Shown: in pieces, positions 1 to 10,519 of the stretch | Layout: each line of letters begins with the position of its first letter | Numbering within the stretch: the stretch's first letter is position 1 | Assembly (NCBI RefSeq): GCF_015354345.1 | Contig: NZ_JADKYS010000001.1 | Coordinates: 310,001-374,000, forward strand | Direction of reading: 5' to 3' | Origin: Methylophilus sp. 14 | GTDB lineage: Bacteria; Pseudomonadota; Gammaproteobacteria; Burkholderiales; Methylophilaceae | Length of the DNA: 64,000 nucleotides | Notes under the pieces: model-generated | What the model was told of the DNA's origin: nothing | The model's database searches: none | What the model saw: the letters and a program-made list of their open reading frames with translations, nothing else | Translations under genes and position numbers: made by a program

Positions 1-605
1 TTGTAGGTCAGGTCAGAAAAGTCTTTGGCCAGCAGGTTGCGCGCCTTGGTGGCTTCGGCTTCTGATTCAAATTTGATCACCACTACCTGGCCTTGACGCT
101 CAATACCGTAGTAATTGATTTTTTCCTTGCGCAAAGACATGCGGAAATCGCCGACAGTACTTTCAGCCGCTTTATCCAACGCCGCTTTCATGTCCACTTG
201 CAGCAGGAAATGCACGCCACCACGCAAGTCCAGGCCCAAATACATCGGTTTGGCGCCTATGCTTTGCAGCCAGTTTGGTGTTTGTGGCACCAGGTTAAGC
301 GCCACGGTGTAGTCTTTACCAAGGTTGCCAACCAGTTTGTCCTTGGCCAGCAATTGCGTATCCGTGTTGGCAAAACGCACTTTCACGCCGCTGGCATCCA
401 TAAATAAACCGTCAAACGGAATGTTGGCCAGTTTCAGTGTGTCTTCCACTTTTCGCAGCAGGCTATCGTCTACTTTCAGTGACGTTTTGGCCGGGCTGAT
501 CTGCACCGCTGGTGATTCACCAAAAAAGTTGGGGATCGTGTAAAGCAGGCCAATGATAAACACTGTGCCGATCAGCACGAATTTCCATATTGGATAACGG
601 TTCAT
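1..605 (-). CDS. secD: protein translocase subunit SecD, N-terminal part
   Basis: SecD is the large periplasmic-domain subunit of the SecDF-YajC complex, which uses the proton-motive force to help the SecYEG channel export proteins. The gene starts at 605 and runs off the left edge, so only about 201 N-terminal residues are seen. The start MNRYPIWKFVLIG leads into one membrane segment (about residues 7-27). A periplasmic region follows that contains the family motif LGLDLRGGVHFLLQVD. yajC lies 48 bp upstream on the same strand, the usual order. The identification rests on the motif and on this neighbour. The C-terminal membrane domain is outside the window. Confidence 0.95.
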   Translation of the reverse strand, partial: MNRYPIWKFVLIGTVFIIGLLYTIPNFFGESPAVQISPAKTSLKVDDSLLRKVEDTLKLANIPFDGLFMDASGVKVRFANTDTQLLAKDKLVGNLGKDYTVALNLVPQTPNWLQSIGAKPMYLGLDLRGGVHFLLQVDMKAALDKAAESTVGDFRMSLRKEKINYYGIERQGQVVVIKFESEAEATKARNLLAKDFSDLTY

Positions 606-653
606 AAGAAACTCTTGGTCGGAATGAAAGACGCGTGCGTCTTGTGGTTAGGA

Positions 654-968
654 TTAAATGGATTTCAGGGTGCCAGGTGGCAACAGTGTTTGTACCGTAT
701 GTTTCTGCACATTGACTACTGTATTGGCTGCAATTTCAATGCTGACAAAGTTCTCGCTCACTTTGGTTACCTTGCCGACGATGCCACCGGTGGTGGCCAC
801 TTCATCGCCCGCTTTCAGGGTTTCCAGCATGGACTTATGCTGTTTTGCCTGTTTGACCTGTGGGCGGATCAACATAAAGTAAAACAAGACAAAAATCACC
901 ACCATGGGCAAAAAGCTCATGATGTCGGTAGCTGGCGCGGCAGCTGCGTAAGCGTTGCTGATAAACAT
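654..968 (-). CDS. yajC: preprotein translocase subunit YajC
   Basis: YajC is the small accessory subunit of SecDF. The protein of 104 residues starts MFISNAYA, with one transmembrane helix (residues about 18-36, SFLPMVVIFVLFYFMLIRP) followed by the family signature RPQVKQAKQHKSMLETLKAGDEV, given here only in part. A longer frame begins at 1001, but the ATG at 968 has an AGGAAT-type ribosome-binding site just upstream and matches the family length. It is co-directional with secD. The usual upstream partner tgt is displaced about 1.8 kb by an inserted PEP-CTERM gene and a repeat element. Confidence 0.95.
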   Translation of the reverse strand: MFISNAYAAAAPATDIMSFLPMVVIFVLFYFMLIRPQVKQAKQHKSMLETLKAGDEVATTGGIVGKVTKVSENFVSIEIAANTVVNVQKHTVQTLLPPGTLKSI

Positions 969-1162
969 ATCTATTCCTAGGTCATACTGAAAATAACGCA
1001 TGATTCTATCATAGAGCCTTCTTAATCTGTCACCAGCCGTCCGCCTGCCCGCATCGCAATAAAGACTTGACTGTTAATTGTAAAGATATTTTAATATTTG
1101 TTCGCCTGGATTGTTTAGCATCCAGGTATTTGATCACAACATTTTTCATATTGGAGAAGCAT

Positions 1163-1810
1163 ATGCAAAGTTACATAAAATGTATCGCAGCAGTCACTTT
1201 AGCCATTTCGTGCCAAGTGGCGCAAGCTGGGGTGATTGTGCAGGCAACGGCAATTAGCGCCTCTAATCCTGACTTTGGCGGTTCGTATGCCTTGGTTAAT
1301 CAAATCAATCAGTCAGGGTTATCCGCTAGTTATGTCGCAGGTGTCACCGATTTTGACAGCTTTGTCGCCAGCACCACACATGATGGACTGGCTGCGTTAA
1401 ATTCCGGCTTCAGTGTCGGCCCTTACGGCAGCTTTAGCTATGACCTCGGGGCCGTCTACAATATTGATGCCATTGGATTATGGGCGACCGCCAATACCGG
1501 GTCTGTGCTGCAATTTAACTTGTATGCTGATAATGACAATGATTTTAGCAATGGCAATAGCGGATTGCTGGGCGGGTTTAATGCGGTAGGGTCTAATTAC
1601 ACGTCGGCAGATCCTGGTCAGGCATTTACTTTCGGCGATGTTTCCACCCGATATGTGCACATGGAGATTCTGACCACCGATGGCGGTGCCCAACCGGGGT
1701 TGGGTGAAGTTGTTTTCCGTACGGCAACCATGGTCCCCGAACCTGAGTCTATGGCTTTGTTTGCCGCCGGGCTGATTCCTGTTTGGTTGCGTTTACGCAA
1801 AAAAGCCTGA
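1163..1810 (+). CDS. PEP-CTERM sorting domain protein
   Basis: This is an exported protein of 215 residues with a C-terminal PEP-CTERM sorting signal. In this family the tail is recognised and cut by an exosortase, and the proteins are linked to exopolysaccharide or surface material. The signal peptide is MQSYIKCIAAVTLAISCQVAQAG. The tail has VPEPES, a hydrophobic stretch and a basic end (LRLRKKA). The middle is rich in Gly, Ser and Asn and has no domain I can name. The frame is open from a TTG at 1067, but GGAGAAG at 1153-1159 fixes the ATG at 1163. It sits between yajC and tgt on the opposite strand, so it is an insertion into an otherwise conserved gene group. Confidence 0.88.
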   Translation: MQSYIKCIAAVTLAISCQVAQAGVIVQATAISASNPDFGGSYALVNQINQSGLSASYVAGVTDFDSFVASTTHDGLAALNSGFSVGPYGSFSYDLGAVYNIDAIGLWATANTGSVLQFNLYADNDNDFSNGNSGLLGGFNAVGSNYTSADPGQAFTFGDVSTRYVHMEILTTDGGAQPGLGEVVFRTATMVPEPESMALFAAGLIPVWLRLRKKA

Positions 1811-1845
1811 TTTGCACTTTGGTTGGTGATGTTAATCAACCTTTA

Positions 1846-1877
1846 AAAGCCAGCACCTGTTTGCGTGCTGGCTTTTT
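1846..1877 (+). terminator. rho-independent terminator after the PEP-CTERM gene
   Basis: An 11-bp perfect stem (AAAGCCAGCAC at 1846-1856, GTGCTGGCTTT at 1865-1875) with an 8-nt loop is followed by a T run. It lies 35 bp after the stop codon of the PEP-CTERM gene. Confidence 0.88.
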
Positions 1878-2028
1878 TATCGAGAGTTGATGGTGAGGGT
1901 GCAGTAGTTAATTTCGGCTCTAGTTTCGTGATGCAGGGGTGGGGTGATTGTAATAAAAGGTTGTTCTTTGGTTAGTTGGGCATGGCTGCCTACGCGGATG
2001 GTTTATTTTTTTGTGTTACCGCGTCTTT

Positions 2029-2056
2029 CGTCATTCCGGCACAGGCCGGAATCCAG
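2029..2056. repeat. short dispersed palindromic repeat, copy 1
   Basis: The 28-base unit starts CGTCATTCCGGC and ends GGCCGGAATCCAG, with arms ATTCCGGC/GCCGGAAT that can form a hairpin. The same unit, with one difference, occurs in reverse orientation at 55401-55428 just before lspA. It is a REP-like intergenic repeat. No gene is seen around it. Confidence 0.75.
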
Positions 2057-2159
2057 GCAGGGTGATTTCTCGAAACTGATTATTCGTTGGACGATTGCTT
2101 TTCGCTTTTTCAGCGAGTTACCTCGCTTTCCGAACGTAACGATATTTTGTGAGTGCTTG

Positions 2160-2758
2160 TTTCGCCCTTACGGCGAGTTACTTTTCTTTGCTTGCACAAA
2201 GAACAAGTAACCAAAAGAAAGTGCACCCCAGCTTCCGCTTGTTCCCTGCGCTACTCGACTTGTCGGGCGTCAATCAAAAACTCGTCCTGACAAGCCACAC
2301 AGGACGTGGCTTGTTGCGGGACTCAAACAGTTGATTGCCGAAATCCCCCGCCAAGCCTGCGTTGCTCGGCGCGGCAGATGGGGACCCCGAACACCATGCG
2401 ACTGCAACCGTCGATGGTTATAAGACAAAGAATTACTTTTTTGAACTGTCCAAATTTAGGCGATGTCAGTTTGGCGAGACAAATCCCATCCCATCCCATC
2501 CCATCCCATCACGCTGAGTAGCGGAGACAAAATAAGAGAAGAGGGAGCGACTGTCCGAATCCCGCGGTGGGCTGCGGGGTGTGCAGCCCGCTAGGATGAG
2601 TTTCGTGACCGGCTTATGCCTAAGTCCAGCAAAGCATCGGACGAAAGTCCTAAGTTGAGCAACGCAAGGAAGCCGTCAGGCCGTGATGGCTGGGTGCCCT
2701 CTTCTTTGGTTACTTTCTGAGGGGCAAGCATCAGAAAGTGACTCGCCTAGAGGCGAAA
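2160..2758. repeat. 0.6 kb non-coding element with about 70-bp inverted terminal repeats
   Basis: The left end (2160-2232: TTTCGCC, GGCGAGTTACTTT, GCTTGC, AAGTAACCAAA, then GCACCC) reappears in reverse complement at the right end (2689-2758), with small indels. No open frame in between looks coding, and short frames over the region have no ribosome-binding site or recognisable product. The interior includes several smaller inverted repeats and a pentanucleotide tract. Together with the 28-base repeat at 2029 it fills the 0.9 kb gap between the PEP-CTERM gene and tgt. It resembles a MITE-like element without its own transposase, or a large structured repeat. This is inferred from structure only. 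Confidence 0.65.
2483..2510. repeat. pentanucleotide tandem repeat (ATCCC)n
   Basis: Five complete ATCCC units plus ATC run without interruption. The tract lies in non-coding DNA inside the 0.6 kb element, so slippage here would not shift a known reading frame. Confidence 0.95.
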
Positions 2759-2788
2759 ATAGCAGTTCAAATTGCAATCAATATTGAC

Positions 2789-4961
<2,173 letters not shown>

Positions 4962-4980
4962 GACATCAGATGCATTGATA

Positions 4981-5007
4981 AAAACGCGCTTGTCGGCGCG
5001 TTTTTTT
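4981..5007 (+). terminator. rho-independent terminator after pssA
   Basis: The stem AAAACGCGC (4981-4989) and GCGCGTTTT (4996-5004) has a 6-nt loop and runs into seven T residues. It begins 19 bp after the pssA stop codon. Confidence 0.88.
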
Positions 5008-5079
5008 ATGCCTATATCCCGCGTGTGGTCATTTTTAGGACAAGCGAGTAAAATTGGCCTGTTAGCATTAGGAAAATTC

Positions 5080-6609
5080 ATGGAACAAATTATTATTTTT
5101 GATACCACGTTGCGCGACGGTGAACAAAGCCCGGGCGCGGCGATGACCAAAGAAGAAAAAATCCGCATTGCGCGCCAGCTGGAAAAGCTGGGCGTAGATG
5201 TGATTGAAGCAGGGTTTGCTGCAGCTAGCCCGGGTGATTTTGAGGCGATTTCCGAGATCGCCAAAGTGATCAAAACCTCTACCGTGTGTTCATTGGCGCG
5301 TGCCAGTGAAAACGACGTGCGCCGTGCCGGTGAAGCGATCAAACATGCGGCTAAAGGCCGTATCCATACCTTTATTGCCACCAGCAAAATTCATATGGAA
5401 AACAAACTGCGCATGAGCGAAGACCAGGTGGTCGAGCGCGCGGTGCAAGCGGTGAAGTGGGCGCGTGAATATACTGAAGATGTGGAATTTTCAGCCGAAG
5501 ATGCGGTGCGTTCTGAGATTGATTTCCTGGTGCGTGTATTTGAAGCCGTGATTGAGGCCGGTGCCAAAACCATCAACGTGCCGGATACCGTGGGTTACAG
5601 TATCCCTGAAGTGTGGGGCGAGCGGTTTGCCATTTTGCTCAAACGCGTCAAGGGCGCCGACAAAGTGGTGTGGTCTACCCATTGCCACAATGACCTTGGC
5701 ATGGCGGTGGCCAACTCGCTGTCTGCCGTCATGAACGGCGCACGCCAGGTGGAATGCACCATCAATGGCCTGGGTGAGCGTGCTGGTAACGCAAGCCTGG
5801 AGGAAATCGTCATGGCGATTAAAACCCGTAACGATATTTTCAACCTGAGTACCCGTATTGACACCACGCAAATCGTGCCTGCTTCCAAACTGGTGTCTAC
5901 CATTACGGGTTATCCAGTGCAGCCGAATAAGGCGATTGTTGGTGCCAACGCGTTTGCGCATGAGTCCGGCATCCATCAGGATGGCGTGCTCAAGCACCGC
6001 GAAACGTACGAGATTATGCGTGCCGAAGATGTGGGCTGGGGTGCCAATAAACTCACTTTGGGCAAGCTGTCTGGCCGCAATGCTTTCCGCACGCGTTTGA
6101 AAGAGTTGGGCATCGAGCTGGAAAGTGAAGATGCCTTAAATGCTGCATTTGCGCGCTTTAAAGAGCTGGCCGATAAAAAATCTGAGATTTTTGACGAAGA
6201 TTTACACGCGCTGGTGAGTGATGAAGTGGTGCAGGAGCGTGAACTGTTCAAGTTGTCTTACCTGCAAGTGGCATCGCAAACGGGTGAAATTCCGCATGCA
6301 ATTTTAACCTTGAGTGTCGATGGCGCTGAGCAGCGTACAGAAGCAGATGGCGGTGGCCCGGTCGATGCCACCTTTAAGGCGATTGAAAATGTGGTGGGTA
6401 GTGATGCTGAGCTGTTGCTGTACTCCGTGAATAACATCACCAGCGGCACGGATGCGCAGGGTGAAGTCACGGTGCGTTTGTCCAAGGGTGGCCGTATCGT
6501 CAATGGCCAGGGCGCGGATACCGACATTGTGGTGGCTTCGGCCAAAGCCTATTTAAATGGCCTGAACAAGCTGTATGCCAAAGCGGAAAAATTGAACCCG
6601 CAGGTGTAA
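5080..6609 (+). CDS. leuA: 2-isopropylmalate synthase
   Basis: LeuA condenses acetyl-CoA with 2-ketoisovalerate, the first committed step of leucine biosynthesis. The ATG at 5080 follows an AGGAAAA ribosome-binding site and gives 509 residues; the frame is open further upstream but without family similarity. The HMGL-like catalytic barrel has [15 protein letters not shown] near the start, the metal-site motif [14 protein letters not shown] and [23 protein letters not shown] follows. The last 130 or so residues form the LeuA dimer domain that carries leucine feedback inhibition in this family. It stands alone between two terminators. Confidence 0.97.
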   Translation: MEQIIIFDTTLRDGEQSPGAAMTKEEKIRIARQLEKLGVDVIEAGFAAASPGDFEAISEIAKVIKTSTVCSLARASENDVRRAGEAIKHAAKGRIHTFIATSKIHMENKLRMSEDQVVERAVQAVKWAREYTEDVEFSAEDAVRSEIDFLVRVFEAVIEAGAKTINVPDTVGYSIPEVWGERFAILLKRVKGADKVVWSTHCHNDLGMAVANSLSAVMNGARQVECTINGLGERAGNASLEEIVMAIKTRNDIFNLSTRIDTTQIVPASKLVSTITGYPVQPNKAIVGANAFAHESGIHQDGVLKHRETYEIMRAEDVGWGANKLTLGKLSGRNAFRTRLKELGIELESEDALNAAFARFKELADKKSEIFDEDLHALVSDEVVQERELFKLSYLQVASQTGEIPHAILTLSVDGAEQRTEADGGGPVDATFKAIENVVGSDAELLLYSVNNITSGTDAQGEVTVRLSKGGRIVNGQGADTDIVVASAKAYLNGLNKLYAKAEKLNPQV

Positions 6610-6623
6610 GCATGTTCTGAATC

Positions 6624-6661
6624 AACGCTTGCTGCTGATGGGTGGCAGGCGTTTTCTTTTT
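6624..6661 (+). terminator. probable terminator after leuA
   Basis: AACGCTTG (6624-6631) pairs with CAGGCGTT (6646-6653), with one G-T pair, and leads into a T-rich run (GTTTTCTTTTTG). It lies shortly after the leuA stop codon. Confidence 0.65.
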
Positions 6662-6702
6662 GTATTGAATCTCATTGTGGACGAAAGGCTGGATAGGTCA
6701 TA

Positions 6703-7596
6703 ATGACGCAAAGAAATCATTGGTTGCTGGTGATCGCTGCGTTGACCTGTACCTACTTTATTTGGGGTTCCACTTACCTGGCGATTAAGTACGCGATTGA
6801 GAGTTTTCCCCCGTTTGCCATGGTGGGCATCCGATTCACGGTTGCCGGATCGTTGCTATACCTGATCTTGCGTGCCACAGGGCATACCGCGCCTACGCGT
6901 GTGCAATGGCGCGGTGCGGCCTGGGTTGGCCTGTTGCTGCCGGTATTGGGTAACGGCACGGTGTCGCATGTGCAGTTACATGTGTCGTCTAGCGTGGCTG
7001 CATTGGCGATTGCCACGGCACCGATCTGGATGGCGATTTTCTCTAGCGCGTGGGGGCACAAAATCAGCCGCCGTGAATGGCTGGGTATTGCCATTGGCCT
7101 GGTCGGCATTTTGTTATTGAATACGCGTGGTAGCCTGCAAGGCGACTGGCTGAGTGCCGGTTTGCTGATGTTTGCGGCGGCTTCGTGGTCGCTGGGTTCT
7201 GTCTGGAGCAAGCATATGGCCATGCCGCAAGGCCTGATGGGCGCGGCCAGCCAGATGTTGTGCGGTGGCCTGATCGCACTGGTGTTTAGTGTGGTGTTTG
7301 GCGAACATTGGCCGGTGCAGGTCACGGCGCGCTCATGGGCGGCGATTGCTTTCCTCATTGTGCTCGGTTCCATGGTGGCATTCTCGGCCTATCACTGGCT
7401 GCTGCATCATGTGCGGCCCATGGTCGCCAGCAGCAATACCTTTGTTAATCCTATCGTCGCTTTTGTGGTGGGCGTCTGGTTTGCCGATGAGCAGATTCAC
7501 CTGATGGAATATATTGCGCTGGCCGTGATTCTGGTCGGTGTGTTCCTGGTGCTGACCGCGACCAAAGAAGCGGTGCCTGACGAACAAATTGTTTAG
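6703..7596 (+). CDS. EamA-family drug/metabolite exporter (YedA-like)
   Basis: This integral membrane protein of 297 residues belongs to the drug/metabolite transporter superfamily. It has about ten hydrophobic segments arranged as two EamA repeats. The N-terminal TYFIWGSTYLAIKYAIESFPP is typical of the YedA/RhtA branch of small-molecule exporters (only part of the motif matters: FIWGSTYLAIK). The second repeat begins near residue 150 (AASWSLGSVWSKH). The substrate cannot be told from sequence. It is followed 26 bp later by a HAD phosphatase gene in the same direction, so the two may be cotranscribed. Confidence 0.85.
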   Translation: MTQRNHWLLVIAALTCTYFIWGSTYLAIKYAIESFPPFAMVGIRFTVAGSLLYLILRATGHTAPTRVQWRGAAWVGLLLPVLGNGTVSHVQLHVSSSVAALAIATAPIWMAIFSSAWGHKISRREWLGIAIGLVGILLLNTRGSLQGDWLSAGLLMFAAASWSLGSVWSKHMAMPQGLMGAASQMLCGGLIALVFSVVFGEHWPVQVTARSWAAIAFLIVLGSMVAFSAYHWLLHHVRPMVASSNTFVNPIVAFVVGVWFADEQIHLMEYIALAVILVGVFLVLTATKEAVPDEQIV

Positions 7597-7622
7597 TTAA
7601 TCATTAAAGAAACTTAAATTGT

Positions 7623-8291
7623 ATGAAGCAAAACCTGGCGTTATTTGATTTGGACAACACCCTGCTGGCCGGTGATAGTGACTATAACTGGAGCGTGTTC
7701 CTGATTGGTGAAGGATTGCTCGATGCCGAGCAGCACAAAGCACGCAACGAGCAGTTTTATGAGGATTATAAAAACGGCTGCCTGGATATTTATGCTTTCC
7801 TCAAGTTTCAGTTGCAACCCTTGTCTCAGCATCCAAAAGCATTTTTGGATGACTTGCATACCAAATACATGACCAACGTGATCCGCCCCATGATGACGCA
7901 AAAGGCGCAAGACCTGGTTAATCAGCACAAGGCCAATGGCGATTTATGCATGGTGATTACGGCGACGAATAGTTTTGTCACCAAGCCGATTGCTACCGCT
8001 TATGGCATTGAGCACCTCATAGGCACCGACCCCGAAATGGTCGACGGCCAATTTACCGGTGGTGTGAGTGGCACGCCTAGCTTCCAGCAAGGCAAAGTGA
8101 CGCGCCTCAATGAGTGGCTGGCCGCGCGTGGCCAAAACTTGGCGGATTTTGACACCAGTTATTTCTATAGCGACTCACACAACGACTTGCCATTGATGAA
8201 GCTGGTCACCAACCCGGTGGCGGTGGATGCAGACCCGACGCTGACCGCCTATGCCACTGCGCAGGGTTGGCCTGTGATCAGCCTGCGTTAA
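7623..8291 (+). CDS. HAD-superfamily IB phosphatase (SerB-like)
   Basis: This is a soluble phosphatase of the haloacid dehalogenase superfamily, 222 residues. Motif I is FDLDNTLLAG, with nucleophile Asp9 and acid/base Asp11. Motif II is VITATNS, and the metal motif is YSDSHNDLPLM with the lysine of QQGKVTR before it. The helical cap insertion between motifs I and II is typical of subfamily IB, to which phosphoserine phosphatase also belongs. In many proteobacteria a protein of this type is annotated only as HAD-IB hydrolase. The natural substrate is not shown by the sequence. It is convergent with the beta-barrel gene, 11 bp away. Confidence 0.82.
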   Translation: MKQNLALFDLDNTLLAGDSDYNWSVFLIGEGLLDAEQHKARNEQFYEDYKNGCLDIYAFLKFQLQPLSQHPKAFLDDLHTKYMTNVIRPMMTQKAQDLVNQHKANGDLCMVITATNSFVTKPIATAYGIEHLIGTDPEMVDGQFTGGVSGTPSFQQGKVTRLNEWLAARGQNLADFDTSYFYSDSHNDLPLMKLVTNPVAVDADPTLTAYATAQGWPVISLR

Positions 8292-8302
8292 GCTTAGCTG
8301 TT

Positions 8303-9412
8303 TTAAAAGCTGATGGTCAGGGCTGTCACGGCCATCAGGTTGTTGTCCACTTGCCGTGCGCTGTTTTTATCAAAAATGGCATCGCGGCTATTCAACTGGC
8401 GTAACTCGTTGCGCCATACCATACGCGGGTTGAGCCGGTAATCCATATTCACAGAATAACCTGTGGTCTGAAAGCCATGCTCAGTGCCTGAGCTAATAAT
8501 CACGCCGTGCTTGTCCCGGTAGTGCTCTAGCCGTGCGGCAAATTGTAGCCGCTCTGAGTAGCTGTAGCGCAGCACCATATTCGGGCTAAACCAGACGTTG
8601 TAACGATCACTGTCAGGCGCGGCTTGCTCGGCGCCGATATCAAACGCCGTGATCAATCCCCATTGTTCATTCAGCTGCCATTGCACATAAAAATCATGAA
8701 AATAGCGCATCTGCCGTTGCGCGTCTGATTTGTCATTGCCAATAAACGAGCTGCTATTAATGGTGAGCTTGTCGTTGGGCTTGTAAGTCAATTGGTGGCC
8801 GATGGCGGGTGTGGTATTGCCATCCGGGCGATGAATGCGTTGCCAGCCAGTGAGTAGCAGGCCGCTGACCAGCCATTTGCCGTCCGGCGTGGTGTAACTC
8901 AGTTTGGCACCGGTTTCGAAATAAGGTGAGTTATCCGCCATCAGGCTGCGTGTCAGCGTCCAGTTATCAATACCTACGGCACTCTCAAAGCCGATATGTG
9001 ACGGCATCACGCCGATATCCAGCCATAGATCGTGATCGCCAGAGAGTTTAAGGCCCAGGTTGGCTTCATATATGTTGCGCAAACCACGCGGCTCGGCGGC
9101 ATAGTTGGCGCGCATATAGGTGCCTGCGCCCAGTGCCAGGTTGCCGCGCACGCGGTCAGTCGATAATGCAGCTTTGAACATCGCCAGGTTGATGCTGGGG
9201 CTGTCGGTGACATTATGGCTATAGACAAAGTCTGGCCGCCTGTCATTGGCTGGGTGGTTAAAGTCGTGTATCAGGTAGCTTTCAAAATAAGCGCTAAGCT
9301 GGACCAAATTATTGCTATCAGGATTTTTGCTGGCAGGCGTTGGTGCTTCTTCAGCCTGTGCTATCAAAGCCAGGCTGAATAAAGGCGTCATCCATAATAA
9401 AGAGGGTTTCAT
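8303..9412 (-). CDS. outer-membrane beta-barrel (porin-like) protein
   Basis: This exported protein of about 369 residues ends in a beta-strand with terminal phenylalanine (LMAVTALTISF), the hallmark of outer-membrane barrels. The signal peptide is MKPSLLWMTPLFSLALIAQA. The body alternates aromatic and polar residues as in transmembrane strands, with motifs such as YSVNMDYRLNP and WLDIGVMPSHIGFES that recall the putative barrel porin-2 (BBP2) family. A longer frame starts with GTG at 9457; the ATG at 9412 gives a better signal peptide, although its ribosome-binding site is weak. The function is probably a general or specific porin. It stands alone. Confidence 0.75.
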   Translation of the reverse strand: MKPSLLWMTPLFSLALIAQAEEAPTPASKNPDSNNLVQLSAYFESYLIHDFNHPANDRRPDFVYSHNVTDSPSINLAMFKAALSTDRVRGNLALGAGTYMRANYAAEPRGLRNIYEANLGLKLSGDHDLWLDIGVMPSHIGFESAVGIDNWTLTRSLMADNSPYFETGAKLSYTTPDGKWLVSGLLLTGWQRIHRPDGNTTPAIGHQLTYKPNDKLTINSSSFIGNDKSDAQRQMRYFHDFYVQWQLNEQWGLITAFDIGAEQAAPDSDRYNVWFSPNMVLRYSYSERLQFAARLEHYRDKHGVIISSGTEHGFQTTGYSVNMDYRLNPRMVWRNELRQLNSRDAIFDKNSARQVDNNLMAVTALTISF

Positions 9413-9544
9413 GCTGAGCATCCAAACAAAGGGTGTCAGCAGGTTAAAGCGCTGCACCTATCAATCACATAAACATAACGCAAAAAAGCGCCTGTGATTG
9501 TGTCAGAAAGCAAGGGGAAAGCAGGGCAGTTCGGCAGACGTGTA

Positions 9545-10378
9545 TTAACGGCCCAATACTACGTGCAGCACAAAGCGGCTGCCGATATAGGCCAGCAACA
9601 ATAAAACAAAGCCCAGTAGCGTCCAGCGCGTGGCCACTTTGCCGCGCCAGCCATATTTAAAGCGGCCAAACAGCAGCCAGGCGTAAATCAGCCATGAGGC
9701 AATCGAGAAAACGGTTTTATGATTAAACTGTAGCGGTTTACCGAAGATTTCTTCGCTAAACAGCATGCCGCTAATCAGCGTAATGGTCAGCAACACAAAG
9801 CCAACATGCAGCACTTTAAACAGCAGGGCATCCAGCACCATGAGTGGCGGGAAATCAGGTAAGCCCATCCAGCTGTTCTTCTTGTGCAGCGCACGCTCGG
9901 CCATGCGCATCAGGCACGCGTGCAAGGCAGCAAAGGTAAACAGGCTATATGCCACCATGGCGATAAGGATGTGCAGGTTAAATAACGTGAAGCCGTGCGT
10001 GTCTACATAGTAGTCTTTGACCGCAAAGCCCGGCATCAGCACGAATAAGGCTGCAGGCGGCAACACAAACGCTTGCAGGCTGCGTAAAGAGTGCTTTAGG
10101 TCTGCCAGCCAGTAAATCAGCACCGTGAGCCATAAAATAGCCGAGAGCGCGTAATACACGCCAAGGTTCAGTGAGCCGATGGCAAAAATATCTCGATACA
10201 ACAACCCGCCATGCATCACCAAACCCAACGCCACCATGGCGCTGTGTAACTGAAACGGGAAGGCATGTTCATTGATCGCTTTGTCCTGTTTGGCGATGCG
10301 CCAGTAATCCAGCGCCACGGCCATATAAACAAAAGCCACAATCAGATAAGGAAGCAGGTGTTGAGTCATGCCTGGCAT
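9545..10378 (-). CDS. CcsA/YpjD-type cytochrome c assembly family membrane protein
   Basis: This protein of 277 residues has about eight transmembrane helices and resembles the CcsA/HemX/YpjD family of haem-handling membrane proteins. Conserved-looking histidines lie in QLHSAMVALGLVMHGGLL, LFNLHILIAMVAYSLF and LQFNHKTVFSI. It is divergent from ffh; in Escherichia coli ypjD also sits next to ffh, which supports the call. A second possible start lies at 10369. Its exact role in haem or cytochrome c biogenesis is not established for the YpjD branch. Confidence 0.8.
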   Translation of the reverse strand: MPGMTQHLLPYLIVAFVYMAVALDYWRIAKQDKAINEHAFPFQLHSAMVALGLVMHGGLLYRDIFAIGSLNLGVYYALSAILWLTVLIYWLADLKHSLRSLQAFVLPPAALFVLMPGFAVKDYYVDTHGFTLFNLHILIAMVAYSLFTFAALHACLMRMAERALHKKNSWMGLPDFPPLMVLDALLFKVLHVGFVLLTITLISGMLFSEEIFGKPLQFNHKTVFSIASWLIYAWLLFGRFKYGWRGKVATRWTLLGFVLLLLAYIGSRFVLHVVLGR

Positions 10379-10519
10379 TATGGCAAAACTCGCTGCATTC
10401 GACCAGCGTGCTAACGGCTGACCACATCACGTTAGCCAATAGTTTATTTTTGGCTTGGGCTGGCATGAGGTAAAATCGTAGGCATTGCATATTCATGAAT
10501 TGTGAAAGAAAGGCATTCC

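Noticed and set aside
1944-2521. Short plus-strand frames in the tgt-yajC gap
   Set aside because: They follow the repeat structure, contain the ATCCC tandem repeat and encode no recognisable protein.
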